64,000 nucleotides of DNA from Spirosomataceae bacterium TFI 002 (lineage in GTDB: Bacteria; Bacteroidota; Bacteroidia; Cytophagales; Spirosomataceae): contig LT907983.1 in the NCBI GenBank assembly GCA_900230115.1, positions 4,634,774 through 4,698,773 of the forward strand. The letters are read 5' to 3'. Below are positions 50,687-58,733 of this stretch, in pieces; the stretch's first letter is position 1; each line of letters starts with the position of its first letter. The notes beneath the pieces were generated by a model. The model worked only from the letters and a program-made list of their open reading frames with translations, searched no databases and was not told the origin of the DNA. The position numbers and the translations under genes are program-made.

Positions 50687-52351
50687 ATGGGAGCAAATAA
50701 TAGACGTGATTTTTTAAAATCCAGTGTATTGGCTGGAGTAGGCGGAGCATTGTCATCTTTTGATTCTAAATCACCAGAAATCAAAGGTACAGACAAAGTT
50801 AAAAGTGGCGTAATTACACTACTCCAAAGCACAGATGTTCATTGCCAAATCCATCCCCATGATGAATTGTATTGGGAAAATGATCAGCTAACTTTTAGGA
50901 AAACTGGTGGGTATGCCCACTTGGCTACCTTGATCAACAAAATTCGAGCTGAAAACGAGCATACAATTACCATAGATACTGGTGATATGTTTCAAGGAAG
51001 TGAACTTTCTGATAAAACTCAGGGAGATGCACTTCTACCCATTCTAAACGAAATAAACTACGACCTATATGCTCCAGGAAATTGGGAAGTGATCTATTAC
51101 AAAAGCAAAATGCAAAAGCTTTTGGGTGGACTTAATGCCCCAAAGATTTGTGCCAATATGTTTCATGATTTGGGTGATGGAAAACGTGGTGAACTGATTT
51201 TTCAACCATATCATATTGTAACTAAGCTTGGGGTGAAAATTGGATTTCTTGGTTATACAGATCATCTCGTGCCGAAAAGGCAACCTCCGGCATTGAGTAA
51301 AGGTATTACCTACAGTAAACCGGACGAAAACTTGAAATATTATGTGGAAGTACTCAAGGAGCAAGAGCAATGTGATCTGGTGATCATATTGTCACACTTA
51401 GGGCTTTCACAGCAATTGGCATTGGCCAATAACGAAGACTGCAAGGGTGTAGATTATATTTTTGGCGGAGATACTCACGAGCGAATCCGTAAGCCAATTC
51501 AGTGTAAGTATGCAAAGGTTGTGGAGCCTGGAGCTTTTGGGTCTTTTCTAGGGAGATTGGATGTAAAAGTAAAAGATGGAAAAATTATTGGCGAAACTTA
51601 TGAGTTGATAGAGGTAGACCCGCTGAAATACGTGGCTGATCCTACCATAACTAGTATCATAAAGAAAACAGAACAACCTTACCTTGACAGTATCAATACA
51701 GTTTTAGGTTACTCCACTTTACCACTATATCGCAATTTCGTGATTGAGAATACGATGGATACGCTCGTGATTCAGGCATTAAAATGGAAAACGGGAGTAG
51801 ATATAGCTTTGTCGAATGGTTTTCGTTTTTGCCCTCCAAGAACCCAAAATAAAGATGGATTGGTACCAATAACGCAAGGCTACTTGTTTGATATGTTGCC
51901 AGTTAATTCTCCGGTAAGGATTGGTAACATTAAAGGTGACGAAATCAAACCTTGGTTAGAAAGAGAACTAGAAAATGTATTTGCCAAAGATGCTTCGCGT
52001 CGTTTTGGAGGTTGGATTGTGAAATTCCAAGGAATGACTTTGCAGTTTAAAGCTTTCGAACCGATTGGTGAAAAAGTAGTTGATGTAAAAATTGGAGGTA
52101 AAGAAATTGATCCTGAAAAGTACTACTCTATCTGTGCTTGTGAACGAGAAGGAGATCCAGACGACGTGATTTGCAGACTTAAAAAGGTTAAAAACACATA
52201 TTCTGAAAAATATACGCTTCATGATGCAGTAAAAGATTATTTGGCTGTTCATTCGCCAGTAACGCCTACTCCTCAGGGGAATATCAAGATTTTGGATGGA
52301 GATCAAAGGCTTCTTTCGCAGGTTTGGGGAGTAGATTATGCTTTCCGTTGA
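50687..52351 (+). CDS. SoxB-like metallohydrolase with a Tat signal
   Basis: 554 aa. Twin-arginine signal NRRDFLKSSVLAGVGGA (residues 5-21) exports the folded protein. Metallophosphoesterase/5'-nucleotidase architecture with metal ligands in LLQSTDVHCQIH, TIDTGDMFQGS, GNWEVIYY, ILSHLG and FGGDTHERI. The GNWE box has Trp where nucleotidases have His (GNHE), as in the GHWE box of SoxB, and the C-terminal domain RRFGGWIVKFQGMTLQFK also fits SoxB. SoxB hydrolyses sulfonate from SoxYZ-bound thiosulfate, but no soxYZ or soxAX is here, so the substrate carrier must differ. A 5'-nucleotidase is the alternative. Confidence 0.78.
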   Translation: MGANNRRDFLKSSVLAGVGGALSSFDSKSPEIKGTDKVKSGVITLLQSTDVHCQIHPHDELYWENDQLTFRKTGGYAHLATLINKIRAENEHTITIDTGDMFQGSELSDKTQGDALLPILNEINYDLYAPGNWEVIYYKSKMQKLLGGLNAPKICANMFHDLGDGKRGELIFQPYHIVTKLGVKIGFLGYTDHLVPKRQPPALSKGITYSKPDENLKYYVEVLKEQEQCDLVIILSHLGLSQQLALANNEDCKGVDYIFGGDTHERIRKPIQCKYAKVVEPGAFGSFLGRLDVKVKDGKIIGETYELIEVDPLKYVADPTITSIIKKTEQPYLDSINTVLGYSTLPLYRNFVIENTMDTLVIQALKWKTGVDIALSNGFRFCPPRTQNKDGLVPITQGYLFDMLPVNSPVRIGNIKGDEIKPWLERELENVFAKDASRRFGGWIVKFQGMTLQFKAFEPIGEKVVDVKIGGKEIDPEKYYSICACEREGDPDDVICRLKKVKNTYSEKYTLHDAVKDYLAVHSPVTPTPQGNIKILDGDQRLLSQVWGVDYAFR

Positions 52352-52358
52352 GAAGTTG

Positions 52359-52403
52359 TGTAACCTTAATCACCATAGCTGAGCTAAACTTGATCGTAAT
52401 TTG
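52359..52403 (+). promoter_or_regulatory. Crp/Fnr-type operator and promoter 2 of the sulfur module
   Basis: Operator TGTAACCTTAATCACC (52359-52374) with a weaker right half; TTTG-type -7 element TAATTTG ending at 52403 (one base short of TAnnTTTG). The centre-to-G distance is again 36.5 bp. Confidence 0.55.
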
Positions 52404-52427
52404 TAATTGGTAACAACGCACAAATTT

Positions 52428-53789
52428 TTGAAATCAACAATTCTTAGCATTTTAATAGTAATAAGTGGAATTGTAAGCTCAGCTTATGCTCAAGCTGACT
52501 CTACAAAGTACAGTTCAGTTTCTGACTTCATGAAAAAGGGGACGGTATCTGGAAGTAGCAGGAGCTATTACATGTACACCGATAATCAAAAGGGGCTTAC
52601 TGATTATCATGGCTTAGCTACTGGAGCTGGAATCGCTTACCAAACTCCAGTTTTGAAAGGATTTTCAGCTGGTTTTAGTGGGTATTTTATTGCGAACCTT
52701 CATTCTTCTGATTTTGAGGTACTTGATGAAGCAACTCAAAACCCAAACAGATATGAATTAGGGTTATTTGATGTTACTAATCCTAATGGTAAAAAAGAGT
52801 TGACCCGTTTAGAAGAGCTTTGGGTAAAGTATCAGAAAAAGAATACACAAATAATGTATGGTAGATATGTTCCGAAAAACATGTTTATCAACGGTCAAGA
52901 TGGTCGAATGCGACCAACAATGGTGCAAGGTTTAAGTTTTGCCACTAAGATTCGCAAAAATGACTTTGAAGCCCAGTGGATAACCAAAATGTCTCCTCGC
53001 TCAACCGTGAATTGGTATAAAGTTGCAGATACCTTTGGAATTTATCCAGTAGGTAGAAATAAAGATGGAAGCACATCAGGGTATGAAGGGAATACAACAA
53101 CACCAGGGATTTTAATCGTAGAAAATACCAACAGGCAAATCCGTAATTTGAAACTAACAACTGGTTTTATTTCGGTTCCAAATGTATTTCAAACCTATTA
53201 TGTCAATCCCGAGATAAAACTTAAAAAATGGGAATTTGGCCTAATGACGGTTGCCCAGCATCAATTGGCGAATGGGGGAAGTGCTGAAATGGTAAATTCA
53301 TATTCGCAAGAATCTGATAAACCATTCATTTTAAGTGGTCAAATAGCTCATAAAATTGGAAAGCAAAGGTTTGCCATTAACTATACCCTTATTTCTGCGA
53401 ATGGACGTTTTTTGATGCCTAGAGAGTGGGGGAGAGAGCCTTTTTACACGTTTATGCCTAGAGAACGAAATGAAGGGGCTGGAAACGTAAATGCGATATC
53501 GACAAATTATAATTTAGCTATAAGTTCACAATTCAAACTAGGTGCATCCTATGGTTTTTTCAAATTACCTAATGCCAGTGACCCTGTTTTAAATAAATAC
53601 GCTTTGCCTAGTTACAGTCAATTCAATGTACAATTGGATTACGTTCCTCAAGGTGTTTTTAAAGGTTTGGCTTTTAGGGCTTTATATGTAAGGAAAGATG
53701 GGGCGGACTCGTCTATAGAGAACCCCAAATTTATATTCAATAAGATAAATCTAAGTATTGTCAACTTGATTTTGAACTACAATTTTTAA
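52428..53789 (+). CDS. OprD-like outer-membrane porin
   Basis: 453 aa from a TTG at 52428, chosen because it begins the signal peptide KSTILSILIVISGIVSSAYA and lies 25 nt past the -7 element; no ATG is available. The mature part follows the OprD porin pattern: GTVSGSSRSYYMYTDNQ, GAGIAYQTPVLKGFSAGFSG, EELWVKYQKKNTQIMYGRY, ending in strand VNLILNYNF. OprD-type porins pass small anions and organic acids through the outer membrane; here thiosulfate or sulfite entry is inferred from the neighbours. First gene of the operon with the two YeeE/YedE halves. Confidence 0.78.
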   Translation: MKSTILSILIVISGIVSSAYAQADSTKYSSVSDFMKKGTVSGSSRSYYMYTDNQKGLTDYHGLATGAGIAYQTPVLKGFSAGFSGYFIANLHSSDFEVLDEATQNPNRYELGLFDVTNPNGKKELTRLEELWVKYQKKNTQIMYGRYVPKNMFINGQDGRMRPTMVQGLSFATKIRKNDFEAQWITKMSPRSTVNWYKVADTFGIYPVGRNKDGSTSGYEGNTTTPGILIVENTNRQIRNLKLTTGFISVPNVFQTYYVNPEIKLKKWEFGLMTVAQHQLANGGSAEMVNSYSQESDKPFILSGQIAHKIGKQRFAINYTLISANGRFLMPREWGREPFYTFMPRERNEGAGNVNAISTNYNLAISSQFKLGASYGFFKLPNASDPVLNKYALPSYSQFNVQLDYVPQGVFKGLAFRALYVRKDGADSSIENPKFIFNKINLSIVNLILNYNF

Positions 53790-53819
53790 AACTACACTTA
53801 ACCAAATAATAATTAAACA

Positions 53820-54386
53820 ATGATTGAATTAATCAAATCTCCATGGCCGTGGTATGTTGCAGGACCGATTATTGGGCTCATGGTACCCGCATTACTTTTA
53901 ATAGGAAACAAGTCCTTCGGAGTATCATCTTCGTTGCGTCATATATGTGCTGCTTGTCTTCCTGCTAATATTTCATTTTTCAATTATGACTGGAAAAAAG
54001 AAGCGTGGAATCTGTTTTTTGTTTTCGGAATATTAATAGGTGGCTTCATAGCTACCACCTTTATTTCTAACCCAAATGAGATCGTAATTTCTGCCAATAC
54101 GATTGCAGACTTAAAAGAGCTAGGAATCACAACGTTTTCTGGACTAATGCCATCTGACTTATTTGCTACTTCTAACATAATGAGCCTTAAAGGATTGATA
54201 TTCTTCGTTCTAGGTGGATTTATGGTAGGTTTTGGAACTCGATATGCTGGTGGTTGTACATCGGGTCATGCGATCATGGGACTGTCTAATTTACAGTGGC
54301 CTTCGCTTATTGCTACCTGCTGTTTTATGGTAGGAGGTTTCCTAATGACCAACTTTGGTCTTCCTCTTATTTTCAACCTATTTTAA
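53820..54386 (+). CDS. YeeE/YedE-family sulfur transporter, first half
   Basis: 188 aa with five hydrophobic helices. The conserved cysteine motif RYAGGCTSGHAIMG (about residues 141-154) and LRHICAACLP carry the thiosulfate-handling cysteines of the YeeE/YedE (TsuA) family. In most bacteria one protein has two such halves; here the second half is the next gene. It likely imports thiosulfate or another sulfur compound into the cytoplasm. The gap to the porin is 30 bp, so one operon. Confidence 0.85.
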   Translation: MIELIKSPWPWYVAGPIIGLMVPALLLIGNKSFGVSSSLRHICAACLPANISFFNYDWKKEAWNLFFVFGILIGGFIATTFISNPNEIVISANTIADLKELGITTFSGLMPSDLFATSNIMSLKGLIFFVLGGFMVGFGTRYAGGCTSGHAIMGLSNLQWPSLIATCCFMVGGFLMTNFGLPLIFNLF

Positions 54387-54397
54387 AATTTGAAATT

Positions 54398-54907
54398 ATG
54401 ACTTTAGAAGAAAAAAATATCAAGGAATCTGAAATAGTTATTCCTCATCCAATTGAGTGCGAGGCACCAAACAATCAGCGAGAAAACGAAAACATCTTTT
54501 CGCTTTTGAAATACCTTTTATTGGGTACCAGTTTTGGAATTGTTTTCGTGAAAGCAGAAATAGTTTCTTGGTTTAGAATCCAGGAAATGTTTAGGCTTGA
54601 TAGCTTTCACATGTACGGAGTTATTGGATCTGCTGTACTAACTGGGATGTTGTCAATTTTCCTTATCAAGAGATTTAATATTAAAACTGTTTCAGGCGAA
54701 AAAGTGGTCATTCAGCCTAAGGTCTTCAAAATGGGTCAAGTTTATGGCGGGCTAATTTTCGGTCTTGGTTGGGCACTTACAGGTGCATGTCCAGGTCCAT
54801 TATTTGCACAAATAGGAAGTGGCTTTACTGCCGTACTTGTTACGCTTTTGAGTGCTGTTGCTGGAACATGGACATACGGATACTTTAGAGACAAGTTACC
54901 GGGTTAA
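54398..54907 (+). CDS. YeeE/YedE-family sulfur transporter, second half
   Basis: 169 aa from the ATG at 54398 (11 bp after the previous stop; the longer upstream frame overlaps that gene and is rejected). A charged N-terminal 35-residue tail precedes four helices with the motif WALTGACPGPLFAQIGSG, the second conserved-cysteine box of the family. It should pair with the preceding protein to form one transporter. A terminator follows at 55006. Confidence 0.85.
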   Translation: MTLEEKNIKESEIVIPHPIECEAPNNQRENENIFSLLKYLLLGTSFGIVFVKAEIVSWFRIQEMFRLDSFHMYGVIGSAVLTGMLSIFLIKRFNIKTVSGEKVVIQPKVFKMGQVYGGLIFGLGWALTGACPGPLFAQIGSGFTAVLVTLLSAVAGTWTYGYFRDKLPG

Positions 54908-55005
54908 TTTCGATCTTTATAGTGAAGGTTTATTTTATGTATTAACCACTTTTCTAGGACGAAAACTTTCATTTTAGATTGGTGGATTTATTAGAATAAT
55001 TACAG

Positions 55006-55035
55006 ATGGTCAACGTAAGTTGACCATTTTTATTT
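55006..55035 (+). terminator. Intrinsic terminator after the YeeE/YedE pair
   Basis: ATGGTCAAC, loop GTAA, GTTGACCAT, then a T-rich run. It cleanly separates this operon from promoter 3, which begins 11 bp later. Confidence 0.8.
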
Positions 55036-55045
55036 TATATCCATA

Positions 55046-55090
55046 CGTAACTTAAGTCACAGAATAGTACAATTTTATATACTACATTTG
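55046..55090 (+). promoter_or_regulatory. Crp/Fnr-type operator and promoter 3 of the sulfur module
   Basis: Operator CGTAACTTAAGTCACA (55046-55061) and exact -7 element TACATTTG (55083-55090). The centre-to-G distance is 36.5 bp, identical to promoters 1 and 2. Confidence 0.65.
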
Positions 55091-55114
55091 GTTAATCAAT
55101 TAAAGGTAAAAACC

Positions 55115-55612
55115 ATGCTAGATATGAAAAATGTACTTATTTATTCTGCCCTATTTACACTACTAGTATTTACGAATAGCTGTAAAGATAATCAAAATAC
55201 TGTTTCGCCAATTCTGTCGACGGAGGTCGAAAATGCTCTTAAAGCAACGCTTGAAGATGAGTACAAAGCACAAGTAACGTACCAGCGAATTTTGAATGAT
55301 TTTGGTAAGGATACCAGGCCTTTTGTTAACATTAAAAGTGCTGAAGTGAAACATGCAAACTCTATTTCAAATTTAATGAACAACTACAATTTAGTAGTTC
55401 CTTCAAATGAATTTGATGTAAACGAAATGCCCACTTTTAATACAGTGAAAGAAGCTTGTGCACTGGGTGTTATTGCCGAAATAGCAAATATTGAGTTGTA
55501 CGATAGTTACCTCTCATTGGACATGCCTGCTGATGTTAGAATAGTCTTTGAAAACAATAGGTCGGCCTCATTAAATAATCACCTTCCAGCTTTCGAAAAT
55601 TGTAGTAAGTAG
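55115..55612 (+). CDS. DUF2202 ferritin-like lipoprotein
   Basis: 165 aa from the ATG at 55115 (an AAAGG stretch lies 9 nt upstream; a second ATG at 55124 is possible). SPII signal YSALFTLLVFTNSC. The mature part is a four-helix DUF2202 domain: EVENALKATLEDEYKAQVTY, IKSAEVKHANSISNLMN, LGVIAEIANIELYDSYLS, with Glu/His positions of ferritin-like iron sites. It may bind iron or protect against radicals outside the cell membrane. The TTG at 55088 lies inside the promoter and cannot be the start. It has its own Crp/Fnr-type promoter. Confidence 0.8.
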   Translation: MLDMKNVLIYSALFTLLVFTNSCKDNQNTVSPILSTEVENALKATLEDEYKAQVTYQRILNDFGKDTRPFVNIKSAEVKHANSISNLMNNYNLVVPSNEFDVNEMPTFNTVKEACALGVIAEIANIELYDSYLSLDMPADVRIVFENNRSASLNNHLPAFENCSK

Positions 55613-55677
55613 TTTTATAATAGAGAGTTGTATTTTCAAATGGTTAAGTGAACATTAATAAATTAAGTATAATTGAA

Positions 55678-56079
55678 ATGAAAAAATTAAGTGTTTTAGT
55701 ACTCGTATTATTAACTGCTTTTAGTGTACAAGCTCAAAAAGGAAATGCTTGGGAGGGCCTATCCAATATGAAGTCAATCATGAAGCAAACGTTTCCACCA
55801 TTGATCAAGGAAAATAATTTACAACCTGCGAAAAACAATGCTGCAAAGTTGTACGAAAAGGCGGTAGAAATGGAAAATGGGGTAAAGCCAAAAGCATTCA
55901 GGAAAAAGGCCATGAATGAGAAATTTTCGAGTATTACTTCTTTGGCAAAAGAATTAAATGATTTGGTGATTCAAAAAGCATCCGATGAGGATATCAAAAT
56001 CGGTCTAGTGAATCTACATGGAGCATTTGCCGAAATAGCACATCATAAAAAAGCACCAGGAGGAGGAAAACATAAGTAA
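55678..56079 (+). CDS. Exported four-helix protein, cytochrome c'-like without haem motif
   Basis: 133 aa from the ATG at 55678 with signal peptide LSVLVLVLLTAFSVQA. The mature part is amphipathic helices (GLSNMKSIMKQTFPPLIKEN, AAKLYEKAVEMENGVKP, SSITSLAKELNDLVIQKA) and a final helix LVNLHGAFAEIAHHKK. Helix lengths and spacing recall cytochrome c', but where c' has CxxCH this has LHGAFAEIAHH, so no covalent haem is expected. This relation is an inference from pattern only. It lies 66 bp after DUF2202, probably in the same transcript. Confidence 0.6.
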   Translation: MKKLSVLVLVLLTAFSVQAQKGNAWEGLSNMKSIMKQTFPPLIKENNLQPAKNNAAKLYEKAVEMENGVKPKAFRKKAMNEKFSSITSLAKELNDLVIQKASDEDIKIGLVNLHGAFAEIAHHKKAPGGGKHK

Positions 56080-56151
56080 AGATGTTTTGGCGTCTTTAAA
56101 AAGTACAATTATTAAAATGAAAAAAAATAGAATAAATTAAATAATAGTATC

Positions 56152-56811
56152 ATGACTGAAGAATTAAATATAAGCATGCCAAGAATAGGAGATTTTGCTC
56201 CGGATTTTGAAGCGGTAACAACAAAAGGGAAAATTAGATTTACAGATTATGCAAAGGATAAATGGGTTTTAATGTTTTCTCACCCTGCTGACTTTACTCC
56301 TGTTTGTACAACAGAAATGAGCGGATTTGCACTTCGTAAGTCTGAGTTTGATGAACTTAATACTGAATTGCTAGGGCTAAGTATCGATAGCGTCCACTCT
56401 CATTTAGCTTGGGTGATGAATGTTAAGGAAAAAACAGGTGTTTATTTCGACTTCCCAATCATCGCAGATATTGATATGAAAGTATCTAAGCTCTACGGAA
56501 TGTTGCAACCAAATGAAAGTCAAACTGCAGCGGTAAGGGCAGTGTTTTTTATAGACCCTTCGAAAAAAATAAGGTTGATCATGTACTATCCACTCAATGT
56601 GGGAAGAAACATGGATGAAATCCTTAGAGTTTTAGACGCTTTGCAAATATCTGATAAGCATAAAGTTGCAATGCCACTAGATTGGAAAAGAGGAGATAAA
56701 GTGATTGTACCTCCACCTAAAACATTGGGTGATATAGAAGGAAGAGTTGATGATGCCTCTTGCGAAAGAGTTGATTTTTACTTGGCAAAGAAACATATTG
56801 AGTTGGGCTAA
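56152..56811 (+). CDS. Peroxiredoxin (Prx6/1-Cys-like)
   Basis: 219 aa. The peroxidatic cysteine lies in SHPADFTPVCTTEM (Cys near residue 52), with the Thr and Arg of the active site (RAVFFIDPSKKIRLIMYYP). The length and C-terminal extension (VPPPKTLGDIEGRVDDASCERVDF) match the Prx6/archaeal group; a further Cys near residue 204 could resolve. It reduces peroxides, and in this setting perhaps persulfides. Last gene of the sulfur module; a long hairpin terminator follows. Confidence 0.93.
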   Translation: MTEELNISMPRIGDFAPDFEAVTTKGKIRFTDYAKDKWVLMFSHPADFTPVCTTEMSGFALRKSEFDELNTELLGLSIDSVHSHLAWVMNVKEKTGVYFDFPIIADIDMKVSKLYGMLQPNESQTAAVRAVFFIDPSKKIRLIMYYPLNVGRNMDEILRVLDALQISDKHKVAMPLDWKRGDKVIVPPPKTLGDIEGRVDDASCERVDFYLAKKHIELG

Positions 56812-56842
56812 GTCCAATTAGATTTGTAAATATTTATTTAGG

Positions 56843-56893
56843 AGCAAGGTGATTTTCTGTTGGGTCAAAACAGGAATTCATCTTGCTTTTTTT
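56843..56893 (+). terminator. Long hairpin terminator ending the sulfur module
   Basis: AGCAAGGTGA (56843-56852) pairs with TCATCTTGCT (56878-56887), continuing inward through CTGTT/AACAG around 7 loop bases; seven T residues follow. Confidence 0.8.
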
Positions 56894-56963
56894 ATGCCAT
56901 TCGTCATTTTTTTGAATTTTCCTTTTTATACATTCCGTAACTTCACAGTTCTAAAAAGGAGTG

Positions 56964-57584
56964 ATGCTAACAGTAAAGAATTACAAAAAGGCCTATGGAG
57001 GTCATCTCGTGCTGGATGTTGCCGATTTAATTGTCCCAAAAGGACTTACTTGGTTTAGAGGTATCAATGGATCTGGCAAGTCTACTTTCTTCAAATCCAT
57101 TGCTGGAATCGTGCCTTTTGAAGGTGATGTGGTGCATGAAAGCGGGGTTGATTTTAAAAGTAATTCAATGGCTTTTAGAAAAATGGTTGCCTATAGTCCT
57201 GCAGAGCCACACTACCCTAGCTATATATCCGGAGAAGAATTGCTCGACTTTTACACAGAGACAAAGGGAAATGAAAAGCTCGTTGACTTGATAAAGCTTT
57301 TTCAAGTAGAGGGCTTTTATAAGGATAAAATCCAAAGCTATTCTAGCGGAATGCTAAAGAAAATCAGTCTCATTGCTGCGTTTTTGGGTGATTCTGAAAT
57401 TCTTGCTTTGGATGAGCCATTTACAACCATAGATGTGCAAACACAAGAAATCCTAAGTGACTTGATCAAGGATGCACTAAATGAAGGGAAGTCAGTCATG
57501 ATTGCTTCGCACCATGAAATGCCTTCACTTGACGGAAGTGTCGTTGAAACATTTATGGTGGCAAATCAAACGATCACGAAATGA
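56964..57584 (+). CDS. ABC transporter ATP-binding protein
   Basis: 206 aa. Walker A GINGSGKST, signature SSGMLKKISLIA, Walker B ILALDEPF, and the switch His in IASHHEMPS. A visible purine-rich AAAAAGGAG lies just before the ATG at 56964, one of few Shine-Dalgarno-like sites here. The unusually short subunit pairs with the permease that starts 4 bp before this stop. Direction is probably export, since no binding protein is present. Confidence 0.9.
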   Translation: MLTVKNYKKAYGGHLVLDVADLIVPKGLTWFRGINGSGKSTFFKSIAGIVPFEGDVVHESGVDFKSNSMAFRKMVAYSPAEPHYPSYISGEELLDFYTETKGNEKLVDLIKLFQVEGFYKDKIQSYSSGMLKKISLIAAFLGDSEILALDEPFTTIDVQTQEILSDLIKDALNEGKSVMIASHHEMPSLDGSVVETFMVANQTITK

Positions 57585-58669
57585 TCCTTCAATCTACAGT
57601 ATTAAAACCCTATTACCGCCAAAATGTAGGATTCTATTTGCTGCTTTATTTGTTGGCTTTTGGATTTATGAGAGGGGAGGAGCATGTGAAAATTAGCGGA
57701 TTGGTCATGTCTCGACTGGAATTACTTGCTTTGGTTTATTTGTTTTGGATTGCACATGTAGTTAAAACTTCACTTTTTGTAAACAGAACTTTGAGCTTGC
57801 CCACGCATTCCTTTTTGCGTGATTTCGTTTTCAAAAATCCATTGGAGCAATGGAAGGAGTTTACAACTTTACAGTTCTATCTCAATTTGCCATTTATATC
57901 TTATGGCGTATTTATGCTCATTATCGGAATACGAAATGGCGATTATTTTAATGTAACTGTACTAGGATTCTTACTACTCAGTCTTTCTATAGCTCCTGTA
58001 CTGTGGTTAAAATACAGGTTTTCAAACTTTCTTAAAACTGAAAATGCTTCAGAGTCAAAAAGTTGGAATCTGTGGCCTAGAACGTCTCATTTCTGGTTTT
58101 TGAGGTATTTGTTGTCTAGAGAGCCCTTCTTGTTTTTCAGTACAAAGTTCTTTTCGTTTTTAATCATTATGGGATTAGCAATGCTATACCCTACGGACGA
58201 TTACGATTATAGATTAATTTACTTATCCGCTTTTTTTGCAGGTTTGGGTCAGTTTGTAATTGGAAAAAGCTACCAACAATACATAGGGGAAGAACTATGG
58301 TTTACACGAAATATGGCTTTCTCTAAAGGCAATCTTATACTTGGTCTGTTAGTTAATGCTTTGATAATTTGTGCATTCGAGTTGGTTTTGATATTTAGGT
58401 ACTTACCTCAAGATTTGGGCATTTTAGATGGATTGGGGGCATGTTTGCTTATTTTTTCTTTTCAGTTTTTCTGGCTTACAATTGGCTATCTACCAGGAGC
58501 TTTTGGAGAAACCTTCTCTAAACGAATTTACCTTATGGCGGCAGTCTTTATGCTCATAGTAATGTACAAAGTACCAGTTTTGATTCTAGGTGGTGTTTTG
58601 TTGCTTTTTGGGTTGTTTTGCCTGGTGAGGTATTATGATTTGTTTGAACTTGGTTTAGCGGAGGAGTGA
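57581..58669 (+). CDS. ABC exporter membrane subunit
   Basis: 362 aa with about nine to ten hydrophobic helices and no solute-binding or FtsX domain. Weak family signal; assigned from the 4-bp overlap (ATGA) with the ATPase and its membrane topology. Bacteroidota carry such two-gene exporters of unknown cargo. Aromatic, low-charge sequence between helices (LWFTRNMAFSKGN). Confidence 0.75.
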   Translation: MILQSTVLKPYYRQNVGFYLLLYLLAFGFMRGEEHVKISGLVMSRLELLALVYLFWIAHVVKTSLFVNRTLSLPTHSFLRDFVFKNPLEQWKEFTTLQFYLNLPFISYGVFMLIIGIRNGDYFNVTVLGFLLLSLSIAPVLWLKYRFSNFLKTENASESKSWNLWPRTSHFWFLRYLLSREPFLFFSTKFFSFLIIMGLAMLYPTDDYDYRLIYLSAFFAGLGQFVIGKSYQQYIGEELWFTRNMAFSKGNLILGLLVNALIICAFELVLIFRYLPQDLGILDGLGACLLIFSFQFFWLTIGYLPGAFGETFSKRIYLMAAVFMLIVMYKVPVLILGGVLLLFGLFCLVRYYDLFELGLAEE

Positions 58670-58733
58670 TTAGTTTAAATCATACCCTTTTGTGAAAAAC
58701 ATTATCTAATTTGAAGTTCACATCTTATTTAAA

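Noticed and set aside
58667-58713. A fourth Crp/Fnr-type site before the GH43-like gene (TGATT-N6-AATCA)
   Set aside because: The half-sites differ from the three sulfur-module operators and the distance to the -7-like element is 38.5 rather than 36.5 bp.
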